Source of the DNA: Malania oleifera
Taxonomy: Eukaryota > Streptophyta > Magnoliopsida > Santalales > Ximeniaceae
Assembly (NCBI RefSeq): GCF_029873635.1
Contig: NC_080423.1
Location: 92,919,691-92,983,690, forward strand
DNA length: 64,000 nucleotides
Reading direction: 5' to 3'
Under the pieces are notes generated by a model. It saw nothing but the letters and a program-made list of their open reading frames with translations. It searched no databases and was not told the DNA's origin. Both the position numbers and the translations under genes were made by a program. This document shows, piece by piece, positions 47,990 through 59,200 of the stretch; position 1 is the stretch's first letter; each line of letters begins with the position of its first letter.

Positions 47990-49704
47990 ACATTTCAACT
48001 GTATTGAACCTATTCCAACTGTTTTACATGTATCATCATTTCCCATAAAAACAACCCCACCATCTAATTTTTCAAATTTGGAAAATCATTCTTTATTGGG
48101 ACACATGTGATAAAAACAACTAGAATCCAAAATCCACTTACCACGCAGTAATGTGTCGAAAATGTTCCAATAAAAGAAAAATTTGACTCACTTCCGTCCG
48201 TCACGTTTGGCTATATAGGCATCAAAATGTGTTTCGCCCTTATTATTTTATTACAATTTAGGGCAATTTTTTTTTTCAAATGTCTTTTCTCATAACAAAA
48301 TGTGCATTCATCCTTAGCAGGTCTCCCTCGAGATTTACTCCTTCTCCAAGGTTTATGACTCTGAAAATGTACATCCCCTTATTGTCAATGCTTCTACTAC
48401 TATTTTCTTATGGACCCTCTAATCCTTTTTTTTTTTTTTTTGCATTCAATATTATTTAATGCAGTACAAACAACATCAAAAGTAACTTATCCTTCCTATA
48501 CAATAAAGTGGTGGTGAAATGTTCATAAACATCATAAAGAGAATTCAGTAACAATAAGATAATGTCCTTATCTTTGACCTTTTCATCCAAATTCAACAAA
48601 TCAGTTAAAATTTTATTGAATGCATTTATATGACCATTTATAGAAATTCCTGGTTGATATTGGAAGCAAAACAATTTCTTTTTCAAATAGAGCCGATTTT
48701 CCTAACTCTTGGTCATATATGTATCTTCTAATGTCTTCCACAATTTCTTTGCAGATGTTTTCCTTAAAACACTATATTTATTATTTTTAATGAGATACAA
48801 ACGAATTGTACCACATGCATGACGATTGATCTTTTCCCAATCATTGTCGCTTATGTCCTTTGGTTTATCATCCAGAGCAATATCTAATTCTTGCTGATAC
48901 AAGACGCACATAACCTGATATTGCCACATATCAAAATTATTGGTACCCCATCATATTTATCCACCTCAAACCGAGCATTAGTTATCGTTTTTGAAGATGA
49001 TGACAAAGTTGTTGGCGTTGAAGTTCATGTGGATAGAGTTTCTTTTACTGTTGCAGACGTAGTTTCTGCTATCTTCCAAAACTATCCAATAACAAACTAA
49101 CAGAACAGAAGGCCTAAAATGAATAGTACCGCACTTATCCCAACTGTGTCTACTCTATATATCCTATAAAATTCCACTTTATCCAGGGCGACCTCCAGGG
49201 AGTGACTAAGTCACAATGATCTCTGAGTACTCATTTAGACAAGGTATTTCTTAAGTATAAAAAATGGAATCAAGGATCCTAACAGACAAAGACCTTCTTA
49301 TCAGCACTCATTCAGCCAAGTTCTAATAGCATTTGTTGTGCTGAGCACCCCACTTGTGTCAAACATCAATCCATGCAATAACTATTATTATTGAAAATAT
49401 AATAAAACTAAAGTAAAGCAGAAACTAATAATAAAAAATAGCAATAAGAAATAACACAAGAATTTACAAGATTCGGTATAGAGTTAGGTATGTCTCAGGC
49501 ACCGATGATCAATCCAATACTTTCAAAAAATTACAATTTCGGTAAATTAAAAATGCCCTAGAGTACAAATAATATTTGTAACTCTACAAATGAGAGGTGT
49601 GTTTACAAATGATGAGAGAAGCTCTTTTTATACCTTCAAACTAAAAGTTGAAAAAAAAAAAAAAAAAAAAAAAAATCCCGCCAATGTGGGACAAAAAACC
49701 AACA
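47990..49704 (-). mobile_element. 5' part of a Ty1/Copia element: LTR, gag, protease start
   Basis: On the minus strand the LTR begins TGTTGGTTTTTTGTCCCACA (49704) with a TATA box (GGTATAAAAAGAGC) and probably ends near 49370. Gag follows from about 49100: ARFEVDKYDG, DMWQYQVMCVLYQQELDIAL, DWEKINRHACGTIRLYL, TSAKKLWKTLEDTYMTKS and QYQPGISINGHINAFNKILTDLL, a common plant Copia gag. Weak zinc-knuckle and protease traces follow to about 47990. The rest of the element is absent. A broken fossil. Confidence 0.78.
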
Positions 49705-49706
49705 AG

Positions 49707-50371
49707 TTAGTAGTTATATAAGAAATTATATTGTTACTATAAAACAAATAATAATGTGAAATATTTTATATTTATGTTTGGAAAAGTTTTGGATTTGAAG
49801 TTATATTGAGTTTATATAAGATGTTATATAAGATTATATTAAAATTTATCTAAATCTTCCTAAATTCAAATTCAAAGTCTGAAATTCATGCTCCTAAATG
49901 TAGCAAACGAGTTCATAATAAAAAATAGACAAGAAATAACTATTCTTAAATTTTTTCATGAAAAATATATATTTCATTATTATTATATATTGAATAAAAT
50001 GTTTAGAAATATATAAATATATGAAAGGAAATAACTATCCGATTAATTTTAAAATTTTAAATTACATCTAATAAATAACTATTCGGCGGAACTAAACCTA
50101 AACCTAAAAGATGTCCAAAAAAGTATCTAACCCAACAACAACTCCACTGTGTACAGTGTGTATATACAGAGATATTAAATAAAGATTTGAATGGGCGGGC
50201 TTAAACTTTGGACCAACAAATAAGAATCTAGTTCACAAGTGCAGTGGACAAGTCGACCTTCATTAACACCCTCCCCTGAGAATTCAAGTAGGCGAAGGGA
50301 AAAGGGCATGTGAATTTATATATAATATAAATTCTAAGTAGGACTCGGCACTGACAACTAATTATTTAATC
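49707..50371. other. AT-rich repeat copy and spacer left of the SINE
   Basis: 49707-49930 is the direct-repeat partner of 47724-47945. The stretch 50100-50340 resembles 52968-53190 on the other side of the HIPP gene. No gene. Confidence 0.6.
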
Positions 50372-50389
50372 AACTATATTAATTGAAAT

Positions 50390-50601
50390 CTCAGGGTGTG
50401 ATTCAGGTGGTAGTGCGGGCTGCGAGAGTGTCTCTCACGAGATTAGGTGTTCAAACCCTCCCGGACTCGTTTTCGCCCCTACACTCCTGAATTTACCATC
50501 CCTTTGGAGTTGTGGGGTCAATTTCAAGAGGCGCAGGATTAGTCACGTGAACTGTAAAACAGATGCGTGGATACCCGATGCATAATCCAAAAAAAAAAAA
50601 A
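50390..50601 (+). mobile_element. Full-length tRNA-derived SINE
   Basis: A 212-bp body with a box-A-like stretch (TCAGGTGGTAGTGCGGGC, about 50402-50419), a box-B-like stretch (GGTGTTCAAACCCTCC, about 50447-50462), a tRNA-unrelated body and a 3' run of about 13 A. It is flanked by the perfect 18-bp target duplication aactatattaattgaaat (50372-50389 and 50602-50619). The clean duplication and A-tail suggest a fairly recent insertion. It lies about 210 bp beyond the stop codon of the HIPP gene, in the opposite orientation. Confidence 0.92.
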
Positions 50602-50659
50602 AACTATATTAATTGAAATATTGTGTGTGTGGCCCGGGGAATTAACAATTAAGAAAAAA

Positions 50660-50665
50660 TTTATT
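50660..50665 (-). terminator. Poly(A) signal candidate for the HIPP gene
   Basis: AATAAA on the minus strand, about 165 bases past the stop codon, in an AT-rich stretch. Position fits; no transcript evidence. Confidence 0.45.
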
Positions 50666-50830
50666 AAAAATAATGATAGGATGAGATCCCTACAAATAGT
50701 TGTCAACCGTACACATGCTTGGATGCATGTATGAGCCCATTGCCATGATGCATGCATGAGCAAGGCTTGGTTGAAGGGTGGGATGGATGGATGGATGGAT
50801 GGATTGGGATGAAAATGAATGAGATGAGAA

Positions 50831-51367
50831 TCAGAGGATGGAACAGAAAGCAGGGGAGTCGTGTTGATTGACAAATTCGACGACGACGCCCCGACAGTCG
50901 TTGCAAGTGACAGGGAGAGACCTGGGGGGTTCAGAGGGCACATTGGGCTTCGTGTCCGGCGGCTTAGGAGGACCCACGGTCAGTATCTCTGCCATCTTGC
51001 CCGTCTTCCTCACGGCGGACGCCACCTTCACGGGATCCACTCTCCCCAGCACCGTCACCGTCCTCTTCTCCCCGTCCACCGCTACCTCGTTCACCCCTGC
51101 ATTCATCATTTTAATTAATTAATTATCTCACCAAATATTAATTTTCAGCTTCATCGATCCTACGCGTATATATACGTGCGTACCTGGAAGTTTGGTGATG
51201 GATCTCAGCACAGCCGTCTGGCATTTCTGGCAATTTATGTTTACTTTCAACTCTGTTTTCTGCATATTACATAATATACACACACTCATTCACACAATTA
51301 ATAAAAAAAAAATATTGCAGAAATTCAATTAAGTTAAGAGAGTAATTGATTGAGGACGAACCTTCAT
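50831..51367 (-). CDS. Heavy-metal-associated isoprenylated plant protein (HIPP), 3 exons
   Basis: Minus-strand coding exons 51367-51362, 51259-51184 and 51096-50831 join in frame with GT-AG introns to give 115 residues. Residues about 3-68 form one HMA-type ferredoxin-like domain (beta-alpha-beta-beta-alpha-beta order) with the metal-binding pair C12-x-x-C15 (NINCQKCQTAV). A Pro-rich linker (70-90) follows, then a second Cys pair (TCNDC, 92-95). The C-terminus is CSIL, a CaaX box; Leu last favours geranylgeranyl rather than farnesyl transfer. The intron after the first two codons (MK|) and the one at the LPG|V turn match the usual HIPP gene structure. HIPPs are metallochaperone-like proteins in metal and stress responses and are often at the plasma membrane or nucleus; the metal here is unknown. 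Length is short but within the one-domain HIPP range. Confidence 0.9.
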
Positions 51368-51448
51368 ATTGATGTTGGCGGCCGCAGCAGCAGCAGCAGC
51401 AGCGGTGGTGGTGAATTTGAAGAAGCAGCGGCAACAACGACAGTGTGC

Positions 51449-51460
51449 TTATATATAAAT
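51449..51460 (-). promoter_or_regulatory. TATA box candidate of the HIPP gene
   Basis: ATTTATATATAA on the minus strand, about 85 bases upstream of the ATG, so transcription would start near 51420 and leave a leader of about 50 bases. That leader holds a GCT/CAG-type triplet repeat (about 51383-51402). Confidence 0.6.
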
Positions 51461-51914
51461 TGGGTAATTCAACTTCAACTTCTGTAGGAGTTTGTAATTT
51501 CGTTTTGCTGAGAGAGAGAGGGGACGAGAAGAAAAAGAAAAAGGTTAATTAGGTCAAAGGAAAGCAGTGGTAGACGACCCAAAAGAAGACTAAGCTTTAG
51601 CTATCTAGCTACCTAGTAGGGACTTTGCATTTATACACCAATCCAATTTGGTTAGATTAAATATTATGAAAGCTTTTCATATTGTTTTTTAATTTATTTT
51701 TGTTAAAAAGTTTATTGGATTTAAATTATACAAGGAAGATTGAGATTTCATTTGAGTCAACAAATATTTTGTTTTAAAAAAAAATTATTATGTTTTCTTT
51801 CTGTATCAAATGCTATTAAAAATAAAAACTATTCTGATTTGATTAATAATTAATAAAATTAGACATTAAACATGTTTAATATCAAATTTACATTTATTGA
51901 TTTACTATACCTTA

Positions 51915-52645
51915 AATCTCAGGTGTTCTGAAGGGGAATGGCTCTTGGAATTTTGACAAATTTCATATGCTTATTCCTAATGTTATTAAAAATATTATCA
52001 ATGCCACTCCTATTCCTTACTTTTGTCAAATTGATGAAGGTGTCAATTGGGCTACATCATTTTCTGGGTGTATTCTACTGAAGATGGTTATGACCTTGTT
52101 CACAAGAAAACTAATATGGATAATCAAGCTTTCTCCTAAACTTGGATTGGGGAACTCAAAATCATCCACAAATTAAAATTCGTTATTAGGTTAATGCTTA
52201 GACATAACTTAGTCGAGCAATGAATATGTGTGCTGAATTATAGGGTATTCACACTGGGCTTGAGCTTTCTTGGAATAAGGTTTTTAAGTAAAATCCTCAT
52301 AAAATCAATTCCGAAGAATCAATTCTTAAGAAGCTCTTTAGTTGGCTCAAGGGGTGGGTACTATTCACCATTGTTACTCGGCCTTAATATTGAATATTTA
52401 GTCACTTATTCAATGGGATTGGATCTGTCATGTTCGCCATGAATATCATGAAGGAAAAAAAGTGTTGATTTTCTAGCCAAATTAGAGGCCAAGCAAGAAG
52501 CGTCCTCAGTCACGTAAAATTCCCCACCTCCAAGACTCTATAATTTTCTTTGAGCTAATAAACCTGATGTTTTCTTTGTGACATCTTAGCTTTTCTTTTT
52601 TCCTTTTTTTCCTTTCCCCTCTCTTATGTACCCCAAAAAAAAAAA
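51915..52645 (+). mobile_element. 3' fragment of an L1-type LINE
   Basis: Plus-strand remnants of the C-terminal part of ORF2: GNGSWNFDKFHMLIPN.IKNIINATPIP (about 51930-52012), WATSFSG.YSTEDGYDLVHKKTN and weaker zf-RVT-like sequence, then an RNase-H-type tail (DFLAKLEAKQEASSVT, about 52466-52515). It ends in a run of A after CTTATGTACCCC (about 52625-52645). The endonuclease and most of the reverse transcriptase are missing: a 5'-truncated copy with several stops and frame changes. Confidence 0.72.
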
Positions 52646-52739
52646 ATTAGTGTTGGAACCTCTTTAGATATCAGATTAGTTTGTCGAATGACAATATTAT
52701 TTGAGAATAGAGACTTCAAACTTTGAATTTACATTTATT

Positions 52740-53375
52740 TGAATTTTTTAAGAGTTGGAACTCAAGTAGCTTTTAGAAAATTATTTCCAATTTGAAATTG
52801 AGTTCGTGTATATTTGGAGAAAATTCAATATAATTTATGTTATGTTTTGTTCAAATTTTTAAGATCAGTATCCGATGTCAATACAAATTTATATTATATT
52901 TGTCAAAATTTATATAGAAATTTAAATTTAAAACTTAAAATTCATGCTTAAGACTCAAATACTAACTTGATGAAAAAGTGACAAACCCAACAACTCTGAT
53001 GTTTGTATACACACATTAAATAATACTTGAATGGGAGGCTTAAGTTTGCACAGGAAAATCTAGGTGACAACTGCCATGGACAGTGAACCTTCATTAAAAC
53101 CTGACCTGAGAATTCAAAGAAGTAGCAAGTAGGCAAGGGGAAAGGGAAAGGAAATGGAAAGGGCACGTGAGAATTCAAAGAAGTAATATAGCTTGAATAT
53201 GACTTCTACTCATCTTACAAATTAATGTTCATATATGCCTATCACCAATCCTAACCCTGCACTTATATCATTTCCATTTGGTTAAATTGAATATTATGAA
53301 AGCTTATCATATTGAATTTTATTTTTATTTTTGATAAAAATCTTATTGAATTTAAATGACACAGCAAAGACTCGA
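52740..53375. repeat. Shrunken duplicate of the HIPP gene flanks
   Basis: Three blocks occur in the same order as around the HIPP gene: 52740-52960 matches 45350-45490 plus 47540-47620; 52968-53190 matches about 50100-50340; 53270-53375 matches about 51650-51760. In this copy the blocks are nearly adjacent, whereas in the other they are separated by transposons, the SINE and the HIPP gene. No HIPP coding sequence is visible here. Confidence 0.6.
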
Positions 53376-53899
53376 ACTTAAAAATTACAATTTTATTATC
53401 AAGAAGAGGAGGATAACAACAACGGAGGTGGAGGTGGCACGAGGAGGAGGAGGAGGTGATGCTAAGAGGGTCCACAAATCTTAGTTACCTCATTTTGCAC
53501 ATCGATCCAAAGGCAATGATGAAGAAGGAAGACGAAGTGTGGCCAAAATGCAAAGAGAGAAGAGAGAAAAATTACCATCATACAATGAAATTTTTAGTGT
53601 TTACAATTATAAGATCGAGTATATATAGGAGTCACTTAAAATTGATCAAAAGTAAATAAGCAAATCAGACTTTTGGGTCCATTGCTTGATCGCCCCATCC
53701 TCTTTTGTGCAGATGGGGGTTCAAGTCCGTTGCCTTAGGAGGTATTGTTGGTTTAAATAGTTTAAAAATTATTTTTTAAAAATGAAAAGAATTCACAAGC
53801 ATTTTTTAAAAATTACTATATAGTTTAAGTTGCTCTCCAAATAGGCTTAGTAGAAAATAGTATTTTACAAGGGTCATCATATCAACATGTAAAAAAAAA
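53376..53899. other. Spacer with GGA-rich simple sequence
   Basis: A GAGGAG-rich purine tract lies at about 53403-53457. No gene was recognised. A GGGTTCAAGTCC word near 53715 resembles a tRNA box B but does not fold as a tRNA. Confidence 0.55.
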
Positions 53900-54194
53900 A
53901 AAGGACATTCATAGGAGCTGATTTGAATAACTACGTCACGAAGGATGATATAAGTTATGAGAGGATACATGGAAGATATGGATATAAAGATAACAATGAG
54001 GTAGGTAATAAAAATTTAGATTTTTTCATATGTTACGATTTAGTTATAATGAATACTTGCTCTATATAGAATGAGATGAATACTTAATAATTTTCAAGAG
54101 TGGGCAAAATAAATGCCAACTACATTTCTTCTTAATTAGGAAGGGGAATCCTCTATCTTGTAAGGATTGTAAAGTTATTTCAAGTCAAAATTTG

Positions 54195-56240
54195 TGTTGA
54201 CCCTATTGGTCATATCCGGTTTTGATAATGACAAATACTCTTCATATTTGATAGCTTTCAAGTTTGTGTGCAGGATCATACTGACTAGATCATATTGATG
54301 GCATGCGGCACACAGTGGCTTGAAACAAAAGAAGACCCAGAAGATTCATTATTGTAATTTTATAAGTTTAATATTGAATCAGTAATAGTAATATGGGAAC
54401 GGTCTATAATAATTAATGCATGACATGCATGTAGGATCTATAAGCTCAGCAAGACCGAATGACCTTAGGGTAAAAAGAACTTAGAAAAGACTCTAGGTCC
54501 CAACACTTAGTGCACATAGTCTCCAACATCACTTATTATATCAGAGGAATTAACTGAGGCAAAATTAGACTTAAAATGAAAAACACTGTGAGAGGTCGGG
54601 CAACCGAACCCTTGGTGTTCAAAACAGCTCGGGCGCCTAAATCGCCGAGAAGTCAGCGGGTTGATCAAGTTTTGGGCGACCGAACCTATAATGAACATAT
54701 CATCCTCAGGTGACCAAACCTGTGTCAGGGTACTTTTCACCAACCTAAGCGACCGAACCTTTGCATTCAAAATGGTCTCGGGTGACCGAACTTGTTAGTT
54801 CGGTTAACCAAATATTAAATCGGGCACCTGAACCGTGGACAGTAGGAAAATCGCCTTGGTTCAGCCAACCGAACCAAGACTCGGGCACCCGAATGTTTAA
54901 AAATAGATTTTTAAACTAAGTCTAATCAGGTGACCGAACTAAGGTTCAGCCACCTGAAACCTCTCGAGTTGCTTATTTTTTACCAAGGTTAAATTTAATT
55001 AAATGGGGTTAATTTTCCTGATTGGTTTTAAGACATTCCTAATAATGACCCCTATGTCCCCACGATTATAATTTGGCCTTTGTCTATATATAGGGTCTCA
55101 TTTGTGCAAATTAAGTAGCGATTAGCAAGATAATTAGTCAAAAATATTCTCAATTTCTAAAAGTTTATCTTGCCTATTTTACTTCAAATACTCTCATACC
55201 TCCATTTCCTTGATTGATCCTAACTTTGTGAGAGTTTCTTATTGTTCTATTGCTTGTTATAAATTGCTTATACTCCCATTGTATTTCTTGATTAATTATT
55301 ATTGTTTTTGGGGAGTCAAGCAAGAGTTTTCCCACAGATTTTTATTTGATAAATCTAGTGTTGGGAAAAACTCATTAGCTTAAGGATCTTTGCATTGTCA
55401 TTGCAAAGATTCCTATAGCAATAATCTTTTGTGTGCAAAATATTTTTACAAGCTATATACTTCAAACTACTCTTGTACTTATTTCATTAAAGGAAAATAT
55501 TTTGAATTAGTTTGAATATTTGATCAGCATCTTTGAAACCCTAATCAAGTATTGAGATTTGTTATATATAGTTTCAAAGAAATAACTTGTTAGAACACTC
55601 TTGTGCTTGATTATTTATAGACATAACTTTGAGTGTTGATTGCACATGTAGAGCACCTAACTTATAGTTCATACATCATTGAGGTGCATTGATTATACTA
55701 TGTATATTGTAGTACATATCTACTTGTGTAAGAAGTGTTTGTTTGTACGAAAATTTTCATATTCGTTGTATTCCAAGCGTGGGCCTGAAGAGGGAAATTA
55801 GCCCTTTTGAATAGTCCTATATTGGTTTAGATCCGGTTAGGAAAGTTAGGTGCACCATCCTGGTAAGGTATGTATTGATTAAGGTCAGTCCCGTTAATTG
55901 ACCTGGTTGTAACCGATGTCCCTTCACCCGTTAAGTGAGCATTAGTGGGAATCATCGGGCTTGCGAGTTAAAGGCGGGGACGTAGGTAGTATTGGCCGAA
56001 CCCCGATAACATATCATGTATGTATTTTTTATTTTCGCAGTTTATATTCTGCACTTTCATTTTTAGAACATATATGTATTTTGTTTAATTCATTATTTGT
56101 TGTACGTGTGTTAATTGGGTTTATGATTAAATATAAAGACCCTAGGTTTGTATAATACTGCTGCTAGATTGGTTGACCTAGGGATAAATTTTTTAAATAC
56201 CCAGTTCACCCCTCCTCTTGTGAATACACCAAAGCTAACA
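54195..56240 (+). mobile_element. Solo LTR of SIRE/Maximus-like Copia, 2.05 kb
   Basis: It starts TGTTGACCCTATTGG and ends CCAAAGCTAACA, with the perfect target duplication ATTTG (54190-54194 and 56241-56245). The U3 part (54585-54965) holds more than ten copies of a GGTGACCGAACC-type word, followed by a TATA box (TCTATATATAGG, near 55083). The end, CACCCCTCCTCTTGTG before TAACA, is typical of SIRE-type LTRs. Inserted in the LINE. Confidence 0.85.
54585..54965 (+). promoter_or_regulatory. U3 array of GGYGACCGAACC words
   Basis: Irregularly spaced copies in both orientations (GACCGAACC, CAACCGAACC and the inverse GGTTCGGTYRCC-like forms) fill about 380 bp directly upstream of the LTR's TATA box. 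They are probably promoter or silencing targets of the element; function inferred from position. Confidence 0.55.
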
Positions 56241-56297
56241 ATTTGACTACACAACATAGAGTCCTAATTAAAAAAAAAAAAAAAAACAAAGGAAGAT

Positions 56298-59200
56298 TGT
56301 TGTTTATGGTGTGGCTCTTATACTTCGTGGGGGCTTATAAGCAAAGGGAGAAAAACATATGTTGGTGCAGCAGCAATGACTCGTCGATGAGTGCCCTGTG
56401 CTCATCGACTAGTAGATACTGAGAGTTAGAAAATCTTATAGCAGAAGACTCGTCGATAAGATGATAGACTAGTCGACGAGTGGGCTTCTTGGACTCGTCG
56501 ATGAATCCCTTGTTCTTGTCGACGAGTGCGCCTGGGCTGCAAGAAGTTATTTGAATTGTGAATTTGAACATTGTGACAGTTGGAGATTCGAATGGAAACC
56601 TCCGAGGGCTTGTTATATATCCTCTTCTGGGCATATTTTGACATGTAAGAGAGTAAGAGAGGGGTAAGAGAATGAGGGAAGGTCATTGAGTGTGTATCTT
56701 TGATTTTCATAGTGAAATCTCTTAACGATTCCTCCTATGGATGCAGGCTTTGCCGAACCACGTAATTCCTGGTGTCGTTGCTCTTATCTTTACTCTCATT
56801 ATATTGCTATGGTTGTGGATATATTTTGTATTTCACCATTGAGATTGTTGCAAGTGCATGTTTAATCCTTTACAACAATATTGTTATTATTCCGCTGTGC
56901 ATTGTTGTAAGAAACCCTTATTTTCACAACAATTGGTATCAAAGTGTGTGTTGTATGACCTTTGAATTGAAGGATCTCTTAGTGCAACAAGGTTTGGTGA
57001 AAGGTTTATACAGAATTTCAACGGAACAGCATGGATGCAACGATTTGGAATGATTTGGGACCAATCATTTATCTTTGTTTAGCTAAGGACGTGTTGTAGC
57101 CCGTCATGGATGAGAATTCTCTGGCATTAGTTTGGTGAAAACGAGAAATTCAATTATGTCTAAGGGTTCGCCAAAATCTTCAAGTGTAGTGGGGGAAGAC
57201 TCAGAATGTAGTGATAGAGATATGTTGTGTGTTTCATCGGGTTCGAAATACCTCATGAGTAATTCTTGAATCTTAGATACCGGATGCTTTAATCCTAAAA
57301 GATGGTTTAACATCGACAGGTCAGCTTATACTGGTTGCATTTTGATGAAAAAATGATATTTCATGCAAAATGTTTGTTATTGGAAGTGTCAAAATCAAAA
57401 TGTATAATAATGGCGTTGTAAGAACCATATGTGATGTAAAGCATGAATCGAGTCTAAGGAAGAATGGTATTTCATTGGGAACTTTAGACAGTAATGGATA
57501 TTGTTACGAGTCTAAATGTGGAGAAATGAAAGTGTGTGAGGGTAACTTGGTAGTGATGAAAGGAGATAAAGTAGCAGGAAATATCTATGCATTGCAGGGT
57601 ATTATGGTTGTAGGTGAAGTTACAACTGTTGAATTTGAGTCAAGTATCCTATGGCATATGCGGTTAAAGCATATGGGTGACTACATGTATTCAGATGTTT
57701 GGCAACAAATGATGATATCATCAAAGGATAGACATATGTATTTCGTATGTTTGTCACGAAGGGTCTTGGTGTACTTCATGCAGTGACTGAGGTGGAAAAC
57801 CAGACCGGGAGAGAGATTCTCAAGTCAAACATTGGGGTTGAGTACGTTGGTTTCGTTCAAGAAGTTTGAGAGCAAAGCAGGTTATATGCAGGGCTTGTAA
57901 GGTACTTCTTGGTGAAGTTAGTGAGTATGACGCGTTTCTCGTGTGACTAATCGCCAAAGGTATCGTTAGATGAGAAAGTTGTAGGTAAATTATGGGCAAG
58001 TTTTGCGGTAGACTACTCAGTTGTGAGTGGATGTCTACTGGTACACTATTCTAGTGATGGAGGATCTAAGCTTGGTGTTATGTCTAGACAGTATACTTTT
58101 CTGAGGTATAAGAAAGGTGTGTGCAAACTGAGTGATTCTATGGATAACAAAGGGGTGATCGAGGACATGGCTTTTGGTGATAAAGTCATGGGGCAGTGTA
58201 CTCAAGTAAAGAAGGAGAAACAAATGTCAGAAAATTGCGACAACAACAATCACGTTATTCAAGTAGAGTTAGGGACTCAGAGCAGAAATGCGGGGAGTTC
58301 TATCTCGGGTCAACAGTATCACGGTATGAATGAGCATGTGATGTAGGTGGAGTAACAGACTCAGGGCAAAGATGACATAGTTCATATTGTAGGGAGTTTT
58401 AGCTCGGGAGACCAGCAGAATCACGATGGGCCCATGTGTACTATCAGACCACTACTCAGGTGTGTGAGTTGGTGAGGCTTCCAGTTTGGAAGAGGGTGAT
58501 AGGATGTCGTGGAGTGATGTATCGATTGCGTGTGAATAACATGTTATTTTTTGAAAATACTTTGACTAAGGCTTATTAGTTGGAAACTTTGTTGAAAGGT
58601 TTTGACATGAATGTGTTGGGTACAGCCAAGATGGATCTTGGTTTGCTGATTCGCATAGACAAAACTGCAGGGAGATTGGTATTATCTCAGGGTGGTTTTG
58701 TGGACAAGGCTACAGGAAGATTGGCGTTATCTGAAGGTGTCTTTATGGATGGAACCGCAGGGAGACTTTGTTTGACGTCTAAGGGGGGTTCTATGGAGAA
58801 TCAATATGGAATGTCTACCGCTCGGTACCTAAGGACGGGTTGTGATGTTCGGGATATGTCAAAGGTCTTCCATGATTGTGTAATGAAATGTTTCAACAAG
58901 CAATAGAGTGGACCGCCAGTTGTTAGTTTTGTATAAGACTATGCAGGGGGCTGTGGTGATATAAGACTTGCAACAGCTTTAGTGTTTCCTGTTGTGGGAA
59001 GGTCTTATTGGAAGCCTAAGGCGAAGTCTTCGAGTATTGCATCTACAACTATATCGGGGTTGATGGTAGAGGCTGAAGCTACCATCGCCAAGTTCAAGCG
59101 GCATTGCTTGGACTTGGTGTATGTCTCCAAGTGCTAGAAGGGAGATGGTCCCAACCGAGCATTCTAAGTTCAAGGTGGAGCAGTTAAATATGTTTTCCAG

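Noticed and set aside
50539-51122. Overlapping plus- and minus-strand frames (84-134 codons) at the HIPP locus
   Set aside because: They are shadows or intron/3' read-through of the HIPP third exon, whose own reading has HMA and CaaX motifs.
53660-53740. Possible tRNA gene (GGGTTCAAGTCC word)
   Set aside because: The T-arm and acceptor stems do not pair and no box A at the right distance was found; at most a decayed SINE or tRNA relic.
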